Below are positions 13,052-20,505 of a DNA stretch of 20,505 nt, piece by piece. The translations under genes were made by a program, and so were the position numbers. Source of the stretch: Nitriliruptoraceae bacterium (GTDB lineage: Bacteria; Actinomycetota; Nitriliruptoria; Nitriliruptorales; Nitriliruptoraceae); contig SKTG01000479.1 of assembly GCA_007118045.1 (NCBI GenBank), forward strand, positions 1 through 20,505, in the 5' to 3' direction. Each line of letters starts with the position of its first letter. The stretch's first letter is position 1. The notes below the pieces were generated by a model, which saw only the letters and a list, made by a program, of their open reading frames with translations, did not search any database and had not been told where the DNA came from.

Positions 13052-13462
13052 GTGAAGCCGAAGGCGCAACTGGGGGATACGGCGTCGCGCTCGCGCACGG
13101 TGACCAAGCGGGATATCGAGCGGTTCACCGAGCTGTCGGGGGATCGCAACCCGATCCACTATGACGAGCCGCTTGCGGCCCAAACCCGCTTCGGTGGCAT
13201 CGTGGTCCAGGGTGGGGTGACGACCGCGATCCTCAATGCGGTCGTGGCCGAGGACCTTCCGGGGCCCGGCAGCGTGTTCTTGCAGCTCGATCTGCGTTTC
13301 CTGGCTGCGGTCCATCCCGGTGACACGATCACGGGCACGGTCGAGGTCACTTCCGTGCGCGAGGACAAGCCCATCACCGAGTTGGACGTTCGGGTGGAAC
13401 GAGACGACGGCACGGTGGTAGTCGAGGGGTATGCGGTCTGCTACACCATCCCGTTGCCGTGA
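13052..13462 (+). CDS. MaoC-like (R)-enoyl-CoA hydratase family protein
   Basis: A 136-residue single hot-dog domain of the MaoC/PhaJ family, which hydrates trans-2-enoyl-CoA to (R)-3-hydroxyacyl-CoA in fatty-acid or polyhydroxyalkanoate metabolism. The hydratase motif is complete: FTELSGDRNPIHYDEPLAAQ, with catalytic Asp and His in GDRNPIH, followed by FGGIVVQGGVTTA. Later strands FLQLDLRFLAAVHPGDTITG and VEVTSVREDKP fit the fold. GTG 13052 was chosen because the sequence before it is Arg/Gly-rich and unlike the family. There is no strong ribosome site, and TTG 13022 is an alternative. Its stop overlaps the MFS start by GTGA, so the two form an operon. Confidence 0.85.
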   Translation: MKPKAQLGDTASRSRTVTKRDIERFTELSGDRNPIHYDEPLAAQTRFGGIVVQGGVTTAILNAVVAEDLPGPGSVFLQLDLRFLAAVHPGDTITGTVEVTSVREDKPITELDVRVERDDGTVVVEGYAVCYTIPLP

Positions 13463-14694
13463 GCGCCGGGAGCGCCGTTGGCGAGGTGGAGCCTGCCGGT
13501 CGCTGGCACGCGCTCGCCGGCTTGGCGATCGCGAAGTTCCTCGCGTTGAGCACGTGGTTCTCCGCGTCGGCCGTCGTGCTCGAGCTCGAACAGGTCTGGA
13601 GCCTGACGACCGCGACGGCGTCGATGCTCACGATCGCCGTGCAGCTCGGTTTCGTCGCCGGGGCGCTGTTCAGCGCGGCGTTGTCGCTGGCTGATCGGTT
13701 CCCTCCGAGGCGGGTCATGGCGGTCGGTGCGCTGGGGGCGGCCGCCGCCAACGCTGGCCTGCTGCTGGTCGGCGCCGCGGGCCCGGCCATTGCGCTGCGG
13801 TTTGCAACCGGCGCCTGCCTCGCTGCCGTATACCCGCCGGCGTTGAAGGTGATGGCGACCTGGTTCCGTCGCGGCCGAGGCCTGGCCCTGGGCGTCATGG
13901 TCGGGGCGCTGACCCTGGGCTCTGCGCTACCGCATCTGGTTCGAGGGCTGGGCGGCCTCGACTGGCAGCTGGTGGTGATCGCGACCTCGGTGGCGACGGT
14001 CGCCGGCGGGGTGATCGCCCTGCTCGGCCGCGACGGTCCGTATCCGTTTCCACGTGCCACCTTCCGGTTCGGCGACGCGCTGCGTGTGGCACGGGACCGT
14101 CGGGTGCAGCTGGCCTCCTACGGCTACTTCGGGCACATGTGGGAGCTCTACGCCCTGTGGGCATGGGCGGTTGCCTACCTAACCGCCTCGTTCCAGTACG
14201 TCGGCATGCGAGACCCGGACGTAGCGGCCGCCTTCGGCGCCTTCGCCGTGGTTGGCATCGGCGTCCTGGGCTGCGTCGCCGGCGGGGCCCTCGCGGACCG
14301 TCGCAGCCGCACATGGCTGACGTCGCTGGCCATGTGCCTATCCGGGGCCTCCGCGGCGCTCGCCGGGCTCGTCTGGGGGTTGCATCCAGGGATCGTGATG
14401 GCCGTGATGCTGTTCTGGGGCTTCTGGGTGATCGCTGATTCTGCTCAGTTCTCCACGCTGGTGACCGAGGTTGCCGACCAGCGCTACGTCGGAACCGCCC
14501 TGACCCTGCAGCTCGCCCTGGGGTTCACCTTCACGATCGTGACCATCTGGCTGATCCCACTGCTGGTCGACGCGATCGGCTGGCGTTGGGCGTTTCTGGT
14601 GCTCGTGCCAGGTCCCCTGCTCGGCACCCTGGCGATGCGACTGCTCGCACGCGAACTGGGCGAAACCACAACTCAGACTGCACATCCACCATGA
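13459..14694 (+). CDS. MFS transporter
   Basis: A 411-residue major-facilitator transporter with about 12 hydrophobic segments, for example LAGLAIAKFLALSTWFSASA, SMLTIAVQLGFVAGALFSAA, GVLGCVAGGALADRRSR and ALQ-type helices to the end. The MFS loop 2-3 signature appears as LADRFPPRRVMAVGALG, and its second-half copy as GGALADRRSRTWLTSLAM. GTG 13459 overlaps the MaoC stop (GTGA), so the genes are co-translated. The pair suggests uptake or export of an acid processed as a CoA ester, but the substrate cannot be read from sequence. It is intact; an IS3 remnant follows about 190 bases downstream, with no clear terminator between. Confidence 0.88.
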   Translation: MSAGSAVGEVEPAGRWHALAGLAIAKFLALSTWFSASAVVLELEQVWSLTTATASMLTIAVQLGFVAGALFSAALSLADRFPPRRVMAVGALGAAAANAGLLLVGAAGPAIALRFATGACLAAVYPPALKVMATWFRRGRGLALGVMVGALTLGSALPHLVRGLGGLDWQLVVIATSVATVAGGVIALLGRDGPYPFPRATFRFGDALRVARDRRVQLASYGYFGHMWELYALWAWAVAYLTASFQYVGMRDPDVAAAFGAFAVVGIGVLGCVAGGALADRRSRTWLTSLAMCLSGASAALAGLVWGLHPGIVMAVMLFWGFWVIADSAQFSTLVTEVADQRYVGTALTLQLALGFTFTIVTIWLIPLLVDAIGWRWAFLVLVPGPLLGTLAMRLLARELGETTTQTAHPP

Positions 14695-14880
14695 GGGCCC
14701 CCTGCCTGGCGGCAGTCCCCCGGCGTCACGCGGCCACGGACCCCACGGGACCGCCGCCACGTCGATGCCGGACCCGAGTGGACACGGTCACGTCTGCCAC
14801 AGCAGGTATGCGGCGCTCTTGCTCGGTATCGATGCTTCCGAAGCTCGAACCTGACCCGGACCCGAGGGTGTCGTGGGGAC

Positions 14881-15183
14881 TTGCATCTGAAGCCAAGCGC
14901 CTCACGCGAGTGGCTCGATGCACTCGAGCACGCCGGCGCGAACCCGTCGATGGGAGGTGTCGGGGTGTGCTGGGACAACGTCCCCCCCCCCCCGGAGGCG
15001 TGGTTCGCCGGGTTCAAGGTCGGTCTCGTCCACCCGCTCGGCGCGTGCACGACCCGCCACGAAGCACGAGTCGAGATCGCGAACTACATCCTCTGGTACG
15101 ACCGTACCCGGCGGCATTCGGCGCTGGACTATAGCTCCCCACACCAGTGGGACCGCATCGTTACGCTGATCCGTGCAGCCTGA
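14881..15183 (+). pseudogene. IS3-family OrfB (DDE transposase) 3' end
   Basis: The last third of an IS3-type integrase-core transposase. It reads SREWLDALEHAGANPSMGGVG, then VCWDN, a disrupted segment, EAWFAGFKVGLVHPLGACTT, and RHEARVEIANYILWYDRTRR followed by HSALDYSSPHQWD. WDN and the Glu of EAWF correspond to the family pattern CWDNA.aEsWFa.lK.E. The bases between them are replaced by a run of twelve C (14982-14993), giving Pro-rich codons. The N-terminal DNA-binding and first Asp regions are absent, so it is inactive. The matching OrfA relic lies at 11074 on the same strand. Confidence 0.8.
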
Positions 15184-15245
15184 CCTCGCATGTCCGCTGT
15201 GCCGGGGGAAGCCGAGTGCGGGTTCCGGGGAACGCCGAATCGGTC

Positions 15246-15398
15246 CTAGGCCAGATCTATGGTCCGGGGTGGCTCACCGCGGATCAGGGCTTCCAGCTCG
15301 ATGTCGGTCTCCAGCGCGGCGAGCGCTACCTCCTCCAGGCGGATGAGATGGAGCAGCTCCATGACTTGGGTCCGGATCGCGTTCGGATCCGCACGCAT
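15246..15398 (-). CDS. Possible small protein (50 residues)
   Basis: A short minus-strand frame with strong third-position G/C bias: MRADPNAIRTQVMELLHLIR then LEEVALAALETDIELEAL and a Pro-containing end (IRGEPPRTIDLA, stop TAG at 15246). It is amphipathic and almost entirely helical. ATG 15398 lacks a clear ribosome site, and the frame is open upstream. It may therefore be a free small protein diverging from the fusion gene at 15455, or the tail of a truncated gene. I do not recognise the family. Confidence 0.35.
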   Translation of the reverse strand: MRADPNAIRTQVMELLHLIRLEEVALAALETDIELEALIRGEPPRTIDLA

Positions 15399-15454
15399 CG
15401 TGAAGTCGGGGAGGAGTGCGTGGTTCCGACACGTCGACGATGAGGAAGGTGACG

Positions 15455-18202
15455 GTGGCGACCCAGAAGCCGAAGCTGGAGGGTGCGGGAGGGTATTGCC
15501 CGGCATGCAACCGTTTCGTTCCGAGGTTCCGTACTGGCGGCGTTCAGCGCCGACGTTCGCGAGCGCGCTGCCCTGAGTGTGGGGCACTGGAACGCCATCG
15601 CTTGCTGGCACTGGTGCTCGATGGATTGGCGCCCCTGATCCAGGAGCATGGTCGGGTGCTCGACATCGCTACCAGTCGCTATGTCACGGATCGCGTCCGC
15701 AAGATCGGGCCGGCCCTGTATGTACGCCTCGATCTAGATCCGGCTGCCGATGGCCGCGAGATCGATGTCCAAGCATCCATGACCGCCCTGCCCTTCGCGG
15801 AGGGAAGCTTCGACCTGATCGTCTGTTCTCACGTCCTCGAGCACGTCCCGGACGACGAAGCTGCTATGCGAGAACTGGCTCGGGTCCTGAGACCTGGGGG
15901 TCTGGCACTGGTCCAGGTGCCGATACGCGACGACCGACTGACCGACGAGGATCCGGACGCTCCCGAGGCGGAGCGCATCGAGCGGTTCGGACAGTCTGAC
16001 CACGTGCGGTGGTATGGGACTGACCTGGAGGAGCGACTGACCCGCGCAGGACTGCGGGGCGTGCGGTTCCACGCCGAACGGCTCGTGGGCTCCGAGTTAG
16101 CCCGGCTGATGGGGCTCGAGGACGACGGCATCATCTGGGTCCTGCGTAGCGCTCTCGATGACCCGGATGCCGAGATCGCGTTCGAACGGGGGCACCGTCT
16201 GGGGGCCCTCGAGGATCTGGGTCGTGTCGCGCATGAGCAGTACGCGCTGCGCAAACGGATGCAGGAGCAGCGTGACGCGGCACGGAAGGAGGCTCGAAGG
16301 CAGCAGGCCCGCTACGAGCGGGTCCGGTACCACCCGGTGGTGGATGCCGCCATCAAGGTCAGCCGCCCCGTACGTCGGGCGCGCCGTTGGCTTCTCGTCG
16401 GCCCGGGTCGCGAGATCGTCGAGGGCCGCTCGCCGCCGAGCGCGGCGAAGGCCGTGATGGTGTCGCTGATACCGGTGGCACACCACCTACGTGCCCGCGT
16501 GCTCGAGCGGGCCGGCAGGCACGGGCAGGCGCTCCAGGCGTATCAGGCTGCGACGCGCTCGGACGTCCGCCCGGCCTGGCTCTTTGAGTTGGGCTACCTC
16601 GCCGAACGAGTGGGGCAGCCAGCAAGAGCCGGCGAAACGTACCGGCGTGCATTGGTGCCTGGCGTTCCGGACGACGCCCGGCGCCTGCTCGAGGAGACGA
16701 AGCAGCTCGTCACGGCTCCGGTCCCACGGGAGGATGGGAAGTTCGAGCGGCGGGCGACGTTACTGCGCCTGGATGTTGCCCTCACCGAGCTGACCTCGGG
16801 TCGGTTCGCCTCCGACGATGCGTTTGCTCTCCACGCCCGGGTGGCCGATCGGCTCTCGGACTGGCCAGAGGCAGTCCGCCGATGGGAGCGATTACATGCT
16901 TGTTTCCCGGAGTCGGACCGGCACGATGTCCTAGGGCTGATCAGAGCCCGCCGGAAGGCAGGGGATGTGGTCGGCGCTACCGAAGCTCTGCGCCAGCTGC
17001 CGGACGACGTACGCGGGAAGAAGCTACGGGATGAGCAGCTCGAGCTCGAGCGCCTCACTAGGTCGCTCGAAGCGGACCGGCTCCTCGATGAACACTTCAA
17101 GGATCTGGGACCCAGTTCGGAACACGCGATACGCCGGTCACTCGAGATGCAGGAGGTGCCCAGCGAGCACCAGCCAGCTCTCGTCGACCTGATCGCGCGT
17201 CTCAAACGCCTGCGCAACGACGGCCCTTCCACGTCGCGCGATAGCTCTGTTCCCCAGCCGATCGCTGATGCGCTCTCCCAGATCGAGGAAGGTGTGCCGC
17301 TCGAGGTGGTAACGGTCACCGGGTTTGGATGGTCCGGATCCGGTGCGGTCACGGCGTTCCTTCGCGACCTGCCGGAGGTGAGTGAGCCGTTCCCGCCTCC
17401 CGAACTACCGTGGTTCCGACAGAAGTTCGGCAACGTCGCGGCTCAGACGGTCGTTGACGCCGCGAACGGGGACCGTTGGCCCGTAGCGATGGCCGATTTC
17501 CTACTCACCAGCGTTCTAGGGCTGGGATTGGCCGAAGTGGCTGTCAATGGGTTCGCCCAGATCAAGAAGAAGGGCATCTACCCCCGTCTCGCGGGCCGGC
17601 ATGAGGACGTTATCCGGCTCGTTGAGGAGTGTCATCGCCTCCTCGACCGCGTAGATGCTCTGCACCCCGACGACGTCCGAGAGCATGACGCACTCACCAC
17701 TCTGCTGCGGGCCTTCCTCGCGAGCCTGCTGCGGCTGGGTGGTGCGCAACGGTTCACGCTCCTCGACAACCCGCTTCGCCCCGATGCTCTCGACCTGGTC
17801 CGGCTGCTGCCCCCGACCCAGGTCGTGGCGGTCTTCCGTGATCCCCGCGACCAGTTCGTGTCGATGAGGGTCGAACAACGAAGCACCCGCAAGGCACCGA
17901 CCACCGAGCAGTTCGTAGATAGCTGCCGGCGCCTGACCGCGTCGTTCGAGAAGGCGACCCAGCTCCAGAAGGATCTCCGGGTGCACCGGGTCCAGTTCGA
18001 GGACTTCGTGCGCGACGCGGAGAACAGGAACGCGCTGGCGACTCAGCTGGGTCTGATGGTTCCCCATGCGAGACTGCAGGGCGAGCACTTCCGCCCGGAG
18101 GTCTCCTCGCAGAACGTTGGCATCCACAAGGATCATGTACGAACCGAAGACCTCGCCCGGATCGAAACCGCCCTGCCCGACCTGCTGGTGCCGGATCTCT
18201 GA
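15455..18202 (+). CDS. Fusion: zinc-ribbon methyltransferase, TPR-like middle, sulfotransferase-like end
   Basis: A 915-residue three-part protein. GTG 15455 follows AGGAAGG with 5-nt spacing; ATG 15440 is an alternative. Residues 15-43 form a zinc ribbon (CPAC...CPECG, then ALERHRLL). Residues about 60-235 are a class I SAM methyltransferase (FDLIVCSHVLEHVPDDEAAM, RVLRPGGLALVQVPI, FGQSDHVRWYG), matching a known zinc-ribbon-methyltransferase family. Residues 250-290 are a basic coiled coil, and about 345-540 are TPR-like helices (ARVLERAGRHGQALQAYQAA). Residues about 617-900 look like a sulfotransferase: VTGFGWSGSGAVTAFLRDLP resembles the 5'-phosphosulfate loop of PAPS enzymes, and VVAVFRDPRDQFVSMRVEQ the 3'-phosphate motif. 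It may both methylate and sulfate one glycan or lipid. The sulfotransferase call rests on these two motifs. Confidence 0.8.
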   Translation: MATQKPKLEGAGGYCPACNRFVPRFRTGGVQRRRSRARCPECGALERHRLLALVLDGLAPLIQEHGRVLDIATSRYVTDRVRKIGPALYVRLDLDPAADGREIDVQASMTALPFAEGSFDLIVCSHVLEHVPDDEAAMRELARVLRPGGLALVQVPIRDDRLTDEDPDAPEAERIERFGQSDHVRWYGTDLEERLTRAGLRGVRFHAERLVGSELARLMGLEDDGIIWVLRSALDDPDAEIAFERGHRLGALEDLGRVAHEQYALRKRMQEQRDAARKEARRQQARYERVRYHPVVDAAIKVSRPVRRARRWLLVGPGREIVEGRSPPSAAKAVMVSLIPVAHHLRARVLERAGRHGQALQAYQAATRSDVRPAWLFELGYLAERVGQPARAGETYRRALVPGVPDDARRLLEETKQLVTAPVPREDGKFERRATLLRLDVALTELTSGRFASDDAFALHARVADRLSDWPEAVRRWERLHACFPESDRHDVLGLIRARRKAGDVVGATEALRQLPDDVRGKKLRDEQLELERLTRSLEADRLLDEHFKDLGPSSEHAIRRSLEMQEVPSEHQPALVDLIARLKRLRNDGPSTSRDSSVPQPIADALSQIEEGVPLEVVTVTGFGWSGSGAVTAFLRDLPEVSEPFPPPELPWFRQKFGNVAAQTVVDAANGDRWPVAMADFLLTSVLGLGLAEVAVNGFAQIKKKGIYPRLAGRHEDVIRLVEECHRLLDRVDALHPDDVREHDALTTLLRAFLASLLRLGGAQRFTLLDNPLRPDALDLVRLLPPTQVVAVFRDPRDQFVSMRVEQRSTRKAPTTEQFVDSCRRLTASFEKATQLQKDLRVHRVQFEDFVRDAENRNALATQLGLMVPHARLQGEHFRPEVSSQNVGIHKDHVRTEDLARIETALPDLLVPDL

Positions 18203-18218
18203 GGCGTCCTGTCCGGCG

Positions 18219-19310
18219 TCATCTCAATGCCAATGAGTCCGGTCGGGCTTTGCGGATGTAGGTGTCGTACTGAGGATGACCGAAGCGGTGCATCGTGTAG
18301 GTGCTGTGATGCCAGTCGAAGTTGAGTGGCAGGGTCTTGAAGTGGCGGTCCTCCACCAGTTTGGTGTTGGGATTCTCCTGGTTGAACTCTTCGATCGCTA
18401 AGAGTTCCCCGGTGTAGACGTTGTAGTCCTGCTCGCGGTTGCCGACCACATCGTCGAAGTACACGGGAACGCGCGGCAGGAAGCGCGCTTCGTCAGCGTG
18501 GTCATTCATCGACTGTAGGACACCCTGGGTAGGGGCATAGAGGTCCATGTCGAAGGACACCGCCCCCAGCGGTGCCGGATCGGTGGTCATGAACTCGCGG
18601 AAGGTCTCGACCGCATCGCCGAGTACCAGTTCTGCCCGCTTCAGCCGGGACGTGAGGGCCTCGACATCCATGGCGAACGTTCCCTCCGCGAAACGATACG
18701 GAAGGTCGCGTGCGTCCTTCGGGGCAACCAGGCCCTTCCCGGTATCGAAGCCGAAGACGTCGATGCCGATACCCGTCATCTTCTCCGTGGTTGCGGCATG
18801 CCGCTCCATGGCTAGCAGACCGTTGCCGCCGGCCACACCCAACTCCACGGCAGTGATCCGAGGGATGCCCAGCCGCTTGGCGAGGCTTGCACCCCTGAAC
18901 AGCACGTAGGCGTACGAAGCCTTGGGCATCACAGCCAGGTCTAGCCGCTCCTGATAGCTCAGTAGCCGTCCAGGTTCACCCTTGACGGTAGGACGGATGG
19001 AATGCTGAGACTCCGACTTTTGGTAGGCGCGCCTGGCTTCCTCGACGGCGCCTGCTCGCTGAAGGGACCAGCCCAGGTGGAAGTACGAACTGGCGGAGCC
19101 TCCCCGGAGGGCGATCGCCGATTGCAGCGCGAACGCGGAGCTTGCCCAAGCCTTCTGCTTGGCGAGGACTCTCCCGAGCCGGTACCAGCTCGTCGCATCC
19201 CCGGGGTCGGCGGTGAGTGCGCCCCGGTACTGCTTGGCCGCCTCTGACCAGTCCTCGTTCAGCTCGCTACGTCGTGCGCGCTTCTTCAGGCGACGGCCTC
19301 GAATCGACAC
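18219..19310 (-). CDS. TPR-domain methyltransferase (TylF/macrocin-O-methyltransferase-like)
   Basis: A 363-residue protein convergent with the fusion gene, 16 bases apart. GTG 19310 follows GAAGGG with about 7-nt spacing. Residues 1-25 are basic (RGRRLKKRARRS). Residues about 20-105 are two to three TPR units (WSEAAKQYRGALTADPGDAT, WYRLGRVLAKQ, YFHLGWSLQRAGAVEEARRA). Residues about 150-345 are a SAM methyltransferase: AVELGVAGGNGLLAMERH (motif I), GIDVFGFDTGKGL, GAVSFDMDLYAPTQGVLQSM, and VPVYFDDVVG. The last two match the D-D pattern of the TylF family, which methylates sugar hydroxyls using a metal. Both this gene and its neighbour combine TPR repeats with sugar-type tailoring domains, suggesting a shared glycan. 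No substrate can be named. Confidence 0.82.
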   Translation of the reverse strand: MSIRGRRLKKRARRSELNEDWSEAAKQYRGALTADPGDATSWYRLGRVLAKQKAWASSAFALQSAIALRGGSASSYFHLGWSLQRAGAVEEARRAYQKSESQHSIRPTVKGEPGRLLSYQERLDLAVMPKASYAYVLFRGASLAKRLGIPRITAVELGVAGGNGLLAMERHAATTEKMTGIGIDVFGFDTGKGLVAPKDARDLPYRFAEGTFAMDVEALTSRLKRAELVLGDAVETFREFMTTDPAPLGAVSFDMDLYAPTQGVLQSMNDHADEARFLPRVPVYFDDVVGNREQDYNVYTGELLAIEEFNQENPNTKLVEDRHFKTLPLNFDWHHSTYTMHRFGHPQYDTYIRKARPDSLALR

Positions 19311-19525
19311 GGGAATACCCTTCGGTGTGCGCCCCGTCCTGCCCGGGCCACTTGTTGCTGATTGCCCACCTTACCCAGCGCCGCTTCCGACGGGCTGCGG
19401 GGAACCTGGACCCACGGTCAGCGAGACATCTTCGGGACCCCGACCGTTCGATGGGCCGCCGGGCACATTGCGCTAGGCGAACATCCCCGCGGTTCGACCC
19501 AGCCGATCACCCCACCCCGGCTGAG

Positions 19526-19822
19526 TTAGTCCTCGTCGTCGTTGCTTGTGCGATAGGCCTCAAGGACGGCTTCTGTTGGTCCGTCCTGGACAACCCGCCT
19601 ATTTCGAACCAAACAACCCGGTTACACGTGCGTTCGATGCTCTTCAAGCTGTGACTCACGATCATCACCGTGCCGGCGTTCTCCCGCATCTCCTCGTTGC
19701 GTTCGTGGCTTCGGCGCTTGAACACGGCGTCGCCGACGCTCAGCGCCTCGTCGATGAGGAGGAGATGGAGGTGGCGATGGCGAAGTGCAGGCGGGCACGC
19801 ATCCCAGTGGAGTAGGTCCTTA
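19526..19822 (-). pseudogene. C-terminal relic of a Wzt/TagH-type ABC exporter ATPase
   Basis: On the minus strand, pieces read LRTYSTGMRARLHFAIATS (ABC signature of the polysaccharide-export subfamily), then after an indel HLLLIDEALSVGDAVFKRRS (Walker B and D-loop), ENAGTVMIVSHSLKSIERTC (H-loop His), and NRVVWFE. After a second indel near 19605 the end reads VQDGPTEAVLEAYRTSNDDE with TAA at 19526-19528. These ATPases (Wzt, RfbB, TagH) drive export of O-antigen or teichoic acid. The Walker A half is absent, so it is dead. It is joined at about 19822 to a transposase relic. Its presence marks the neighbourhood as a former surface-polysaccharide locus. Confidence 0.75.
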
Positions 19823-20387
19823 GAACCAGCGCGGTGAGGAACTGCCGACGCCGGGTCGTCAACCGGCCGGTGGTCATCACCGTCTCATCGATCCCGACCC
19901 TGGTGGGGCGCACCGCCGCGACCAGCTCGGCCGCCGCGAGCACCGCGCCGCATGACCGTGTTCCACCCGGCCCCGAAGCGCTTGCGGATCTGTCGACCGG
20001 CACGTTGGCCTGCGCCATCGCCACCGCCGCCCGCGTCGCCGCGCGCGACCAGACCGCGCCAGGTGCGATCGACGGGGTGTGCTCGGTGAAGGTGGCGCAG
20101 CCCTCGACACAGGGGCCAGCAGCCGCTTGCGCCAGCGCACCCGGGTGGCACGTGAAGCGACCGGCAGATGGCGAAGTGTGCCGCCGGCGGTCGTGCACCA
20201 GGTGGCGTTCCAGCAGGCCGCAGCGGGTGCACGGCTGCAGCCCGCGGGGCAGCTCGACCTCAGCGACGAGCTCGTCGTGCCCGTCGATGTGGACGTCGGT
20301 CAGGTCGAACTCGGGTAGGGCGAGCAGCAGCTCGCTCCACCACACCTGAACAGGGGTGAGTTGGGACACGCGTACGGCCTCGGTCAC
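19823..20387 (-). pseudogene. ISL3-family transposase N-terminal part, decayed
   Basis: Starting near GTG 20387 (TEAVRVSQLTPVQVWWSELL), the frame continues VEVELP-type sequence to CTRCGLLERHLVHDRRRH (zinc-binding Cys/His), CVEGCATFTEHTPSIAPGAV and VLAAAELVAAVRPTRVGIDE, where Asp begins the DDE core, then MTTGRLTTRRRQFLTALV. Two inner stretches are in other frames (VRWRKRLLAP near 20110-20150, and IRKRFGAGWNTVMRR near 19955-19990), so pairs of compensating indels are present. The rest of the DDE domain is lost at 19822, where the ABC relic begins. A continuous 215-codon frame spans both, but it is a chimera. Confidence 0.75.
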
Positions 20388-20430
20388 TCGGATGGGTTCG
20401 CACCTCGAGCATCGAGGCCGTACGTGTCCT
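20365..20430. promoter_or_regulatory. Long inverted repeat upstream of the ISL3 relic
   Basis: GTACGGCCTCG (20372-20382) and CGAGGCCGTAC (20413-20423) are exact 11-bp complements with a 30-nt loop. The match extends outward (GGACAC on both sides) with a 2-base offset. It spans the transposase start region. It could be an IS-end structure, a transposase-binding site or a regulatory hairpin. The last 75 bases of the window show no recognisable gene. Confidence 0.45.
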
Positions 20431-20505
20431 CACCAAGCATCCGCGACCGGGACACCCACCACCGTGGAGAGGACCCTGTATCGCGCGAGCCGGTCAGCGC
20501 TCGTC

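Noticed and set aside
19488..19512. GGTTCGACCC as a tRNA T-arm
   Set aside because: No matching acceptor, D or anticodon arms could be built around it.
19740..20387. The 215-codon continuous frame as an intact gene
   Set aside because: Its two ends belong to different families (ISL3 transposase and ABC ATPase), and inner parts are out of frame, so it is a chimera of relics.
1..20505. CRISPR array or phage structural cluster
   Set aside because: No regularly spaced direct repeats with unique spacers were seen. The only regular repeat is the coding decapeptide array, and no capsid, terminase or tail genes accompany it.
1..20505. All frameshifts as plain sequencing error
   Set aside because: Genes of 965, 915, 411 and 363 residues are open throughout, and breaks fall mainly in mobile-element, toxin and truncated genes. 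Error at individual sites such as 1802-1804 remains possible.

Overview
The window is very GC-rich. It uses many GTG starts, AGGAGG/GGAGG ribosome sites and 1-4 base gene overlaps. Together with a LAL-type LuxR regulator, several Phd/YefM and MazF modules and a MaoC-MFS pair, this points to an actinomycete-like bacterium (Actinomycetota). The exact class cannot be read from the sequence. No rRNA, tRNA or CRISPR array was seen.

Layout. 1-3570: the tail of an alpha/beta-hydrolase-like gene, a broken tyrosine recombinase (integrase A, minus), a divergent Phd-PIN toxin-antitoxin pair with a frameshifted toxin, and a membrane-anchored PemK/MazF-like protein that converges on a SnoaL-like gene. 3855-9200: a VOC/glyoxalase-family gene, a lower-GC gene for a fibre-like protein with eleven perfect decapeptide repeats, and a 965-residue LuxR/AAA regulator, all on minus. 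9229-12820: an accessory stretch with a Phd-RelE pair ending in a 30-bp perfect palindrome, a second integrase relic (B) fused to a methyltransferase scrap, an intact cupin gene, an IS3 orfA relic, a decayed TPR-regulator fragment, a MazF-type pair and a third integrase relic (C). 13052-15183: an intact MaoC-MFS operon, then the 3' end of an IS3 transposase. 15246-20505: a surface-glycan-like locus. It holds a 915-residue protein joining a zinc-ribbon methyltransferase, a TPR middle and a sulfotransferase-like end, a convergent TPR-methyltransferase, and a decayed Wzt/TagH-type ABC ATPase joined to a decayed ISL3 transposase.

How it fits together. The region looks like a mobile-element scrapyard. 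Three direct copies of the 3' end of one integrase family, each with a downstream hairpin, lie close to three different toxin-antitoxin modules. Two of those modules have a putative operator with 12-bp spacing. Frameshifts cluster in integrase, transposase, toxin and ABC-transporter relics. The long genes (965, 915, 411 and 363 residues) stay open, so decay is likelier than a generally poor sequence. The most unusual intact item is the methyltransferase-TPR-sulfotransferase fusion next to the TPR-methyltransferase. With the ABC-export relic they suggest a glycan-tailoring locus.
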